DNA of 49,450 nucleotides, from NCBI GenBank assembly GCA_022720335.1, contig JAIHVJ010000001.1, positions 1 to 49,450 of the forward strand. The letters are read 5' to 3'. The notes beneath the pieces are model-generated. The model saw only the letters and a program-made list of their open reading frames with translations. It searched no databases and had not been told where the DNA came from. How positions within the stretch are numbered: position 1 is the first letter of the stretch; each line of letters begins with the position of its first letter. The position numbers and the translations under genes are program-made. Below, in pieces: positions 15,139 through 22,009 of the stretch. Origin of the DNA: Collinsella sp. GTDB taxonomy: Bacteria; Actinomycetota; Coriobacteriia; Coriobacteriales; Coriobacteriaceae.

Positions 15139-16392
15139 CTATGCGCGCTCGTATTTCGTGGCGCGTCCTGTCCCCCGCCTTACGATCGAGTTTCGGTTGA
15201 GCAAAGATTCAAGCGCCGTCAACGTGCGCGTGCGGCTCAATCCTGTCTGTTGCTCAATCTCGCCCCGCGACAGTATTCGTCCGCCTGACAAAGCCTTGAG
15301 AACCTGGACCTCTTCCTCAGACCCTTCAAAGGCATCGATAACGGGCAATGTGACGGCCACCATGCCGCCGCGAACATCAAATACCGGCTGGCTCAAAGAA
15401 TCTCGATACGCACGCCTGATTCGCGCGATTCCCGTACCAAATTTCTCGATGTAATCCAGCTTTAGAAAGACCTCAGCGACAATTGGGTTTCTGAGCACGG
15501 ATATCTGCCCATACAGGTATTGTTCCGTCGTCAAACCGGCGGGCAGCGGTCCGGGTGAAGTCACAACGACGCGATCGTCGTACAGGGCAATTTGAACGTT
15601 CGCCCGAACGTCCCATGTCCGATGCACCAAAGCGTTTGCGACAGCTTCGCGGAACGCCTCAAGAGGAATTCGATCGGTTTGGACGCGTTCCATCCCCTCG
15701 ATACGTTCATAACGGTAGTAGCGTGCAAACATAGCAACCGCCCTGTCCACCTGCTCAATTGCGGATAGACCTGTCGCCGTCTCGCGATCCAAGATCACAT
15801 CCTCGGTATCGCCAAAACGGACGCAGTCAATGCCCGGAAAATCATTCTTATCCGCCAAAATCGCCGCGGCATTGGTATAGCCATCCTTGCCGAGCAAGCG
15901 GAGCGTACGCATGATATCCGGCGTTAGCTCGGAAATGCCGAGGTGTTCAACACACTTATGCTCAAGCGTGTGAAAACTCAAGTCCTGGCGAGCCGACGCG
16001 AGCGCGTCGAACGTTACGTTGCTGCCTTCGAGCGTCAGCCTGCCATACTCAAACCGGTCGACCTCCACCGTCGCCGAATCGTTTCGTCTGTAGGCCTTTC
16101 CCTTGCTTCGATAGGGTTTGTCCTGGCCCTCATAAACCGTAAGGATTACGGTCCCGTGTTTCTCATCGGGCTCAAGCGAGTAACGGGGCGCGGGATCCAA
16201 GCTGTCATTAATCATATTTTCGATGCGCAGACATTCAGCAACCGGATCTGCAAGACCGACGGCAATACCCTCGTCATTAACGCCAAACTCAATCTTGCCC
16301 GTCCCGTAGTTTGCATAGGCGCTCACCGTTTTAAGAAACGTCGGCGTAACGCTTTCCTTGTATTCGACTGTAGGGCCCTCTCTAACAACCAT
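15139..16392 (-). CDS. AlbA_2 (Schlafen-like) domain DNA-binding protein
   Basis: 417 residues. The N-terminal AlbA_2 domain (EYKESVTPTFLKTVSAYANY then GTGKIEFGV), a central GHKL-like ATP-binding fold (EAFREAVANALVHRTWD; GTGIARIRRAY) and a C-terminal winged helix (SRGEIEQQTGLSRTRT) give the typical 'ATP-binding / putative transcriptional regulator' architecture. Two ATGs compete: 16392 has GAAGGGG eight bases upstream, 16398 only two bases away, so 16392 is preferred. Upstream lies an array of AGACGNAAA half-sites, probably its own operator. It converges on the AAA ATPase gene. Confidence 0.82.
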   Translation of the reverse strand: MVVREGPTVEYKESVTPTFLKTVSAYANYGTGKIEFGVNDEGIAVGLADPVAECLRIENMINDSLDPAPRYSLEPDEKHGTVILTVYEGQDKPYRSKGKAYRRNDSATVEVDRFEYGRLTLEGSNVTFDALASARQDLSFHTLEHKCVEHLGISELTPDIMRTLRLLGKDGYTNAAAILADKNDFPGIDCVRFGDTEDVILDRETATGLSAIEQVDRAVAMFARYYRYERIEGMERVQTDRIPLEAFREAVANALVHRTWDVRANVQIALYDDRVVVTSPGPLPAGLTTEQYLYGQISVLRNPIVAEVFLKLDYIEKFGTGIARIRRAYRDSLSQPVFDVRGGMVAVTLPVIDAFEGSEEEVQVLKALSGGRILSRGEIEQQTGLSRTRTLTALESLLNRNSIVRRGTGRATKYERA

Positions 16393-16434
16393 ATGCATAA
16401 CCCCTTCGTTTCGTACTTTTCACGACCGTATTAT

Positions 16435-16578
16435 AAGACGAAAACCGTTTGCGTACGGATTTAAGCCAGACGTAAACGGTTTTCGTCTTGATTTGCGTCC
16501 TGATTTAAGACGTAAATTGCGCTTTCGTACGATTTTACCCCAGACGCAACACGCTTTCGTCTGGCAATACGTCTGCAA
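16435..16578. promoter_or_regulatory. Array of AGACG half-sites upstream of the AlbA_2 gene
   Basis: A 16-bp perfect inverted repeat AAGACGAAAACCGTTT / AAACGGTTTTCGTCTT (16435-16450, 16474-16489). Further copies of the AGACGNAAA motif on both strands lie near 16468, 16508, 16544, 16557 and 16570. This resembles a multi-site operator rather than a coding region. Confidence 0.6.
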
Positions 16579-16590
16579 TCCAAACGAAAA

Positions 16591-16623
16591 GAGCCCCGAG
16601 CTCGTATGAACTCGGGGCTCTTT
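16591..16623. terminator. Rho-independent hairpin, orphan
   Basis: 10-bp stem GAGCCCCGAG / CTCGGGGCTC with A-run before and TTT after. No intact gene ends here on either strand, consistent with loss of sequence next to the GntR remnant. Confidence 0.6.
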
Positions 16624-16918
16624 GTGCCGCGCATCTATGAGAGGAGAAATTCGATGCGTACGGGCGCTACTCCATGTAGTCACCCTGAATGGCGGCAACC
16701 TCGTCGTTCCCCGCCTGATGGGCGTGCTCAAGGCATCCGTTCCCCTCTTTATCGACGTTACGGGCAAAAAGCTCGTCGAGGAGACCATCCGCACACACCG
16801 CGGCGTGGCCGACGCCATCGAGGCGCGCAACCCCACCGCCGCGCACGATGCGATGTATCTGCACCTGGTCTACAACCGCAACATGATCGCGGAAGGCGCA
16901 CAGGCGAAAAGTGAGTAG
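16622..16918 (+). pseudogene. Remnant of a GntR (FCD) regulator
   Basis: The 98-codon frame encodes only the end of an FCD effector domain: GGNLVVPRLMGVLKASVPLF, then ETIRTHRGVADAIEARNPTA and a final helix with HLVYNRNM. The winged-helix domain is missing. A good Shine-Dalgarno (AGAGGAG) points at ATG 16654, which is in a different frame, so the remnant is probably untranslated. It lies directly in front of kduD and may be the old local regulator of that pair. Confidence 0.65.
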
Positions 16919-16945
16919 GGGGCATCGCAACAACTAATTTCAACC

Positions 16946-17020
16946 GTTCACCTTTTAAAAGTGAACGTTCACCTTTTTTAAGGAGAATAGGGGCGTTAAT
17001 TCCTTCACTTCTCCTATACT
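16946..17020 (+). promoter_or_regulatory. kduD promoter region with GTGAACGTTCAC operator
   Basis: GTTCACCTTTTAAAAGTGAAC (16946-16966) overlaps the palindrome GTGAACGTTCACC (16961-16973). A TATACT -10 box lies at 17015-17020. The palindrome matches the two operators in front of uxaC. Confidence 0.7.
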
Positions 17021-17077
17021 GAGCTTGTATTAGAAGCAAGACTTATATAGATGAACGTTTCTTTTGAAAGGATCGCT

Positions 17078-17887
17078 ATGTCTGATCTTATGGACAGCTT
17101 CCGCCTGGATGGCAAGGTCGCACTCGTAACCGGCGCCACCTATGGCATTGGCATGGCCATTGCCGAGGCGCTTGGCGAGGCCGGCGCCAAGATCGCCTTT
17201 AACGCACGTCATGCCGACAAGGTCGCCGAGGCCGAGAAGCACTACCGCGAGCTGGGCTTTGAGGCTCACGGCTACGTGGCCGACGTCACCGACGAGGCTG
17301 TCGTCGCCGAGCTCGTCGCCAAGATCGAGGCCGATTTTGGCACCACGCCCGATATCCTGGTCAACAACGCTGGTGTTATCCAGCGCACCCCCATGCTCGA
17401 CATGAGCGCCGAGGACTTCCGTCGCGTCGTCGACATCGACCTTAACGCCCCGTTCATCGTCTCCAAGGCCTGCCTGCCCGGCATGATCGCCAAGGGTCAC
17501 GGCAAGATTATCAACATCTGCTCGATGATGAGCGAGCTCGGCCGCGAGACCATCGCTGGCTACGCCGCTGCCAAGGGCGGTCTGAAGATGCTCACCAAGA
17601 ACATCTGCTCCGAGTTTGGCGAGGCCAACATCCAGTGCAACGGCATTGGGCCTGGCTATATCGCCACGCCGCAGACCGCGCCGCTGCGCGAGACGCAGCC
17701 CGATGGCAGCCGTCACCCGTTTGACCAGTTCATCATCGCCAAGACCCCGGCCGCCCGTTGGGGCACGCCCGAGGACCTGAAGGGCCCTGCCGTATTCCTG
17801 GCCTCCGACGCCTCGAACTTCGTCAACGGCCACATCCTCTACGTCGACGGCGGCATTCTCGCATACATCGGCAAGCAGCCCCAGTAG
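17078..17887 (+). CDS. kduD: SDR dehydrogenase of unsaturated-uronate catabolism (KduD/DhuD type)
   Basis: 269-residue short-chain dehydrogenase. The cofactor loop is TGATYGIG, then NNAG, catalytic Ser in NICSMMSELG and YAAAK. Closest relatives by pattern are gluconate 5-dehydrogenase, KduD and streptococcal DhuD, which reduce the diketo intermediate to 2-keto-3-deoxygluconate, the substrate of KdgK. The isomerase gene following it supports the DhuD reading. GAAAGGA precedes ATG 17078; the in-frame ATG at 17051 lacks a signal. Confidence 0.85.
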   Translation: MSDLMDSFRLDGKVALVTGATYGIGMAIAEALGEAGAKIAFNARHADKVAEAEKHYRELGFEAHGYVADVTDEAVVAELVAKIEADFGTTPDILVNNAGVIQRTPMLDMSAEDFRRVVDIDLNAPFIVSKACLPGMIAKGHGKIINICSMMSELGRETIAGYAAAKGGLKMLTKNICSEFGEANIQCNGIGPGYIATPQTAPLRETQPDGSRHPFDQFIIAKTPAARWGTPEDLKGPAVFLASDASNFVNGHILYVDGGILAYIGKQPQ

Positions 17888-17894
17888 GCGCTGC

Positions 17895-17992
17895 GCGGGC
17901 TTGAGACGGGCATCTTGCCTTTCAATCGTCGGTCGCGTACCCAAGTACGCTTCCCTCCTCTTTCAAGGCAACCTGCTCCGTCTCAAGCCCGC
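17895..17992 (+). repeat. Long hairpin between kduD and the isomerase gene
   Basis: 15-bp perfect stem GCGGGCTTGAGACGG / CCGTCTCAAGCCCGC with partial inner pairing (TTGCCTT / AAGGCAA). No T-run, so a processing or stabilising structure is as likely as a terminator. Confidence 0.6.
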
Positions 17993-18030
17993 TCGCTCAC
18001 CGCGCTCCCACATTTAGGTTCATTTAGTAG

Positions 18031-18093
18031 TTGCGGTGAAATAGGGATTGATTTTGACTTCTACCAGGCAAGACGGTCCGTATTTCACCGCAA
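18031..18093. repeat. GTTGCGGTG palindrome, copy 3
   Basis: Arms TTGCGGTGAAATAGGG and GTATTTCACCGCAA with a divergent centre. It sits 25 bp before the isomerase ATG, inside the putative kduD-dhuI operon. Confidence 0.7.
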
Positions 18094-18118
18094 GTTAGAA
18101 ATAGGAAGGTATTTCGCA

Positions 18119-18760
18119 ATGAAGATCGCTCTGATCAATGAGAACTCTCAGAACTCCAAGAACCCCATGATCGAGGCTGCCCTTAAGAAGGTTGTCGAGC
18201 CCATGGGGCACACCGTCTTTAACTATGGTATGTATGCCGACGCCGACTCCAAGCCCCTCACCTACGTGCAGAACGGCATCCTTGCCGCCGTGCTGCTCAA
18301 CTCCGGCGCTGCCGACTACGTCGTGACCGGCTGCGGCACCGGCGAGGGCGCCATGCTCGCCTGCAACTCCTTCCCCGGCGTGCTGTGCGGCCACGTTGCC
18401 GACCCGCTCGACGCCTACACCTTTGCCCAGGTCAACGATGGCAACGCCGTCGCCATGCCCTTCGCTCTTAAGAACGGCTGGGGCCAGGAGCTCAACCTCG
18501 AGTACACCTTCGAGAAGCTCTTTGGCTTTGGTTCGGGCAACGGCTACCCCGCCGAGCGTGTTGAGCCCGAGCAGCGCAACAAGAAGATCCTCGACGGCGT
18601 GCGCGCTGTGACCATGCGTCCGCTCGTCGACGTCCTGGGCGAGATCGACCAGGACCTGGTCAAGGGTGCCCTGGCTGGCGAGCACTTCCAGGAGTACTTC
18701 TTCGCCAACGCCACCGACGAGGCAATCATCGCCAAGGTCAAGGAGCTCCTGGGTCTCTAA
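18119..18760 (+). CDS. dhuI: RpiB/LacA-family sugar isomerase, DhuI-like
   Basis: 213 residues, longer than RpiB (~150). KIALINENSQNSKNP, TGCGTGEGAMLACN (phosphate/substrate loop) and CGHVADPLDAYTFAQVNDGN mark the family. Streptococcal DhuI, an RpiB-family enzyme of this size, isomerises 4-deoxy-5-hexosulose-uronate released from glycosaminoglycans, and is paired with the SDR DhuD. The kduD/dhuD gene immediately upstream makes this the best reading; a ribose- or galactose-6-phosphate isomerase is less likely. AGGAAGG precedes the ATG. Confidence 0.75.
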   Translation: MKIALINENSQNSKNPMIEAALKKVVEPMGHTVFNYGMYADADSKPLTYVQNGILAAVLLNSGAADYVVTGCGTGEGAMLACNSFPGVLCGHVADPLDAYTFAQVNDGNAVAMPFALKNGWGQELNLEYTFEKLFGFGSGNGYPAERVEPEQRNKKILDGVRAVTMRPLVDVLGEIDQDLVKGALAGEHFQEYFFANATDEAIIAKVKELLGL

Positions 18761-18787
18761 TCGCACGACCCATCGCAGCGAACGCAA

Positions 18788-18825
18788 ACGGCGGCCGCCC
18801 CAACACGGGACGGCCGCCGTTTTTT
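18788..18825 (+). terminator. Terminator of kduD-dhuI
   Basis: 10-bp stem ACGGCGGCCG / CGGCCGCCGT followed by TTTTT. Confidence 0.88.
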
Positions 18826-18887
18826 GCTATCAAATGGTGCAATGGGGTCAGGTTATCTCACACCATGTTGGCTCAAAGAGAGCAAGA

Positions 18888-19253
18888 TTAGGATTCCTCG
18901 ATAATCTGTCGGCATGCCGCTGCAAGAGCGGGAAACTCTGATGTCACCGCGTCCCAAACCACGGCGCGATCGACGTTGCCGTAATCATGGGCAAGATAGT
19001 TACGCATCCCCACTATACCGCGCCACTCAATCTCGGGATGTAGTCGCTGCGCCTTCTCGGACAGCTTACCCGCCTCCTCCGTCACCCTGAGGGCACACAT
19101 AAGGAGAGAATCGGCGAGTGTCCTGGCCTTGATGTCATCCGCATGGAGGAACTCGTCTTCCGTCACACCGAACGCTTTGATTCTCTCGGTCGTCTCATCA
19201 ATCGCCTCGAGAATCTCCTGGGCGCGCAACGCATCTGATTTACGGGCGAACAT
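18888..19253 (-). CDS. hepT: HEPN-domain toxin HepT
   Basis: 121-residue HEPN ribonuclease-type protein. The motif R84-NYLA-H89-D-Y91 fits RX4HXY, where Arg and His form the RNase site and the Tyr is the residue modified by MntA-type antitoxins in known HepT/MntA systems. ATG 19253 lies 14 nt inside the end of the antitoxin gene, indicating translational coupling. The gene probably encodes a toxin that cleaves RNA when the antitoxin is lost. Confidence 0.85.
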   Translation of the reverse strand: MFARKSDALRAQEILEAIDETTERIKAFGVTEDEFLHADDIKARTLADSLLMCALRVTEEAGKLSEKAQRLHPEIEWRGIVGMRNYLAHDYGNVDRAVVWDAVTSEFPALAAACRQIIEES

Positions 19254-19728
19254 ACAGCACCACACCCTCCCTCTCGATGGCATGCGCAATGTCTTCTCGC
19301 AAGTGTTCGCTCGAAACGACGTCGACCTGCTTGCCTGTTGCCTCTTTGATCTCCTCCGCGAACGAGGAAAGAGCGAATAACCCAAATGTCGCATCGGAAT
19401 CGACCTCTATACGCAGGTCGATATCGCTATCGGTATTTGCGTCACGTCGAGCATACGAGCCGAACAACGTGACCGACCGAATCGCCTTTCGAGTACCCGC
19501 CGCGCGAGCAACGGCATCCCTGATTTCAGCAACGGTCAAAACGTCGGTCTTCGCCTCGTCCCGTTTGACTGAAAGAGAAGGGGTAAATGGAAGCGACCGC
19601 TCCCGCAGCATCTGACGCATGAACATGTTGACCGCCACGGAAGACGTCATGCCGAGCTCCTCGCAGAGCTCGGCAAACGATTCCTTAATTGATGCATCAA
19701 CACGGACGCTCAAAACTGAAGCACTCAT
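19240..19728 (-). CDS. mntA: MntA-type nucleotidyltransferase antitoxin with N-terminal RelB/DinJ-like domain
   Basis: 162 residues in two parts. Residues 1-50 (SVLSVRVDASIKESFAELCE; TSSVAVNMFMRQM) read as a ribbon-helix-helix RelB/DinJ antitoxin. Residues 85-162 hold a minimal nucleotidyltransferase with G90-S91-X10-D102-I-D104. MntA proteins neutralise HepT by adding AMP to its Tyr. Fusion to a DNA-binding RHH domain would add autoregulation. CAGGAGG lies just before ATG 19728, and an operator-like palindrome lies upstream. Confidence 0.85.
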   Translation of the reverse strand: MSASVLSVRVDASIKESFAELCEELGMTSSVAVNMFMRQMLRERSLPFTPSLSVKRDEAKTDVLTVAEIRDAVARAAGTRKAIRSVTLFGSYARRDANTDSDIDLRIEVDSDATFGLFALSSFAEEIKEATGKQVDVVSSEHLREDIAHAIEREGVVLYVRP

Positions 19729-19739
19729 CTTAGCCTCCT

Positions 19740-19767
19740 GTATGACAGTAGCTATACAATATCATAC
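19740..19767 (-). promoter_or_regulatory. Operator-like palindrome of mntA-hepT
   Basis: GTATGA and TCATAC are 16 bp apart and flank TATTGTATAG. The site overlaps the Shine-Dalgarno-promoter zone of mntA, a fitting place for an RHH autorepressor. Confidence 0.5.
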
Positions 19768-19783
19768 AGAGAAGCAAGATGAC

Positions 19784-19853
19784 TGGTGCAAAGGGGTCAG
19801 GTTTACATGCATCAACTTGGTGCAAACTAACCTGACTCCCATGCACCAAGGGA
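19784..19853. repeat. REP-like hairpin with GGTGCAAAGGGGTCAGGTT arms
   Basis: GGTGCAAAGGGGTCAGGTT (left) and AACCTGACTCCCATGCACC (right) pair with one or two mismatches. A lone half copy, GGTGCAATGGGGTCAGGTT, occurs at 18836-18854. The two flank the hepT-mntA pair. Similar phrases mark REP elements mobilised by RAYT transposases. Confidence 0.6.
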
Positions 19854-19857
19854 GCGA

Positions 19858-21807
19858 CTAGAGCTCGCAGGCGACCTTGTAGCCATCGCCGATGGCGTCG
19901 CGGATGTTGCCGCACTTGTTGGCGTCGCCCAGCACGTGGGTGGCAACGCCGGCAGCGGCAAGGTCGTCGGCCAGTTTGGTGTTGGGACGATAGCCCATGG
20001 CAAGCACCAGCGTATCGGCACCGGCGATGGTGTGGGCCTCGCCGTCCTTCTCGTAGCTGATAGTGTCCTCGGTAATCTCGGTCACCTTGGCCTCGGTCAG
20101 CACGTGAACGCCCTTGGAGAGCATGCGCGTGATGAGAACCGCGCGACCGGCACCACCCTCGTTGGCGGCGAGCGTCTTGGTCATCTCGATAACAGTGACA
20201 TCGCGGTTGGCCGGCGACAGGTCGTTGACCAGCGGGGCCAGGTAATCTGCCGTCTCGCAACCGACGGTGCCGCCGCCCACGATGACGATCTTCTTACCCG
20301 GGAAAGCCTTGCCGCCCAGCAGGTCGTCGGCCGTCATAACCTGCTTAAAGCCCTGCATGAAGGCCGGAGCGATGGGCTCGGCGCCATAAGCCAGGACAAC
20401 CTCGTAACCCGCGTAGTCGCGCTGAATGTCCTCGGCAGTAAGCTCGGTGCCAAATATGCACTTCACGCCCGCCTCGGCCAGGCGGCGATACTGGTACTTG
20501 ATCACGCGGGTGAGCTCCTGCTTTGCCGGCGGCACGGCCGCGATGCGCATCTCGCCACCCGGTTCGTCCTGTTTATCCACGAGCACCACGTTATGACCGC
20601 GCTTGGCGGCAATGTAGGCTGCCTCCATACCCGCAGGACCAGCACCCACAACGAGCACGTTCTTGGCCTCGGCGGCAGGCTCGTAGCCAGCCTCGTCGCG
20701 CTCCACGTCCGGGTTGACGGTGCAGGAGATGCGCTTGCCGAACATGATGCCGTTCAGGCAGCGCAGGCAACCGATGCAGGGGCGGATGTCGTCGGCGTTG
20801 CCGGCAGCAGCCTTGTTGCAGAACTCGGCATCGCACAGATTGGCGCGGCCCATCATGCAGATATCGGCAGCACCGTCCTCGATCAGCTCCTCGGCAATCC
20901 ATGCCTCGTTGATGCGGCCGACCGTGGCGACGGGAATGTTCACATGCTTCTTGATCTCACGCGAGCAGGCGGCATGCGAGGCCTGCTGCGTACCGGCGGC
21001 GGGAATCGCGGAGCCGCGCTTGATGGTAGTACCGCCCGACACGTGGATCATGTCGACGCCGGCTTTCTCCAGGCGACGCGAGACGTAGATCATGTCGTTG
21101 AGGGTCAGGCCGCCATCGGTGTACTCATCGCCCGAGATACGGACGTCGATGATGAAGTCCTTGCCGCAGCGCTCGCGAATCTCGGCGATGACCTCGAGCA
21201 AGAAGCGCATGCGGGCGTCGAGCGAGCCGCCGTACTCGTCGGTGCGTTTGTTGTAGAGCGGAGTCAAAAAGCCGCCGAGCATACCGTGGGCGTGCGCCGC
21301 ATGGACCTCGACGCCATCGACACCGGCCTTCTGCATACGCACGGCAGCGTCGCCAAACTGATGCGTGAGCTCGTGAATCTCATCGACCGTGATGGGGCGC
21401 GGCGCCTCGCGGGCATAGGACGGGCCCACAAAGGACGGAGCGATCAGGCGCGGCGTGCCCGGAATGTTAAAGGCCATGTAGGCGGGGTGGAAGAGCTGCG
21501 GCATGATCTTGCAGCCGTACTCGTGGACGGCTGCGGCGAGCTTTTCCCAGCCGGGGATAAACGTGTCGTCGTAGCAGCACATGTCACCCGGCAGATAGGT
21601 ATAGGTGGGCTCGACCGTCACGACCTCGGTAATGATGAGGCCCACGCCGCCCTTGGCGCGGGCACGGTAATGATCGACCAAGTCGTCGGTCACATAGCCG
21701 TGATCGGCCAGGTTGGTGGACACCGGCGGCATAAAGACGCGGTTCTTGACCTCGGTCGTACCGACCTTGATCGGGCTAAAGAGCATCGGGTAGGCGGATG
21801 ACTCCAT
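19858..21807 (-). CDS. OYE-type NADH:flavin oxidoreductase (2,4-dienoyl-CoA reductase family)
   Basis: 649 residues. An N-terminal FMN barrel (LFSPIKVGTTEVKNRVFMPP; LTPLYNKRTDEYGGS) is followed by a 4Fe-4S site (CIGCLRC...CTVNP) and a C-terminal FAD/NAD(P) domain (VVGAGPAGMEAAYIA; IVGGGTVGCETADYL). This is the FadH/BaiCD/BaiH-type architecture that reduces activated C=C bonds of enoates, bile acids or plant compounds; the substrate cannot be told. It follows the uxa genes on the same strand but is preceded by a palindrome, so it may be independently transcribed. ATG 21807 has GAAAGGAAG. Confidence 0.85.
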   Translation of the reverse strand: MESSAYPMLFSPIKVGTTEVKNRVFMPPVSTNLADHGYVTDDLVDHYRARAKGGVGLIITEVVTVEPTYTYLPGDMCCYDDTFIPGWEKLAAAVHEYGCKIMPQLFHPAYMAFNIPGTPRLIAPSFVGPSYAREAPRPITVDEIHELTHQFGDAAVRMQKAGVDGVEVHAAHAHGMLGGFLTPLYNKRTDEYGGSLDARMRFLLEVIAEIRERCGKDFIIDVRISGDEYTDGGLTLNDMIYVSRRLEKAGVDMIHVSGGTTIKRGSAIPAAGTQQASHAACSREIKKHVNIPVATVGRINEAWIAEELIEDGAADICMMGRANLCDAEFCNKAAAGNADDIRPCIGCLRCLNGIMFGKRISCTVNPDVERDEAGYEPAAEAKNVLVVGAGPAGMEAAYIAAKRGHNVVLVDKQDEPGGEMRIAAVPPAKQELTRVIKYQYRRLAEAGVKCIFGTELTAEDIQRDYAGYEVVLAYGAEPIAPAFMQGFKQVMTADDLLGGKAFPGKKIVIVGGGTVGCETADYLAPLVNDLSPANRDVTVIEMTKTLAANEGGAGRAVLITRMLSKGVHVLTEAKVTEITEDTISYEKDGEAHTIAGADTLVLAMGYRPNTKLADDLAAAGVATHVLGDANKCGNIRDAIGDGYKVACEL

Positions 21808-21926
21808 ACAGGCTTCCTTTCGTTTGAGCCGCTCGGCGGCAGTTGCTAACGTACCTATCGTATCAGTATCCGCCGCATTCGCACTCGCTCGCACTCCCCC
21901 GCCTTTAATCCCGACCCTCACAAAAA

Positions 21927-21993
21927 AGTTGCGGTGGAATAGTTCCTGAATGAGGCGCTTGGGGCACCAAGCAGAAACTATTTCACCGCAACT
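21927..21993. repeat. GTTGCGGTG palindrome, copy 4
   Basis: Arms AGTTGCGGTGGAATAGTT / AACTATTTCACCGCAACT with a variable centre. It lies between the GltD-like and OYE-like genes. Confidence 0.75.
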
Positions 21994-22009
21994 GATGGGC
22001 GGGATGGAG

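Noticed and set aside
16654..16914. Plus-strand ORF with a good Shine-Dalgarno at ATG 16654
   Set aside because: The frame gives an Arg/Pro-rich shadow translation; the recognisable GntR sequence is in another frame, so this start belongs to a broken gene.
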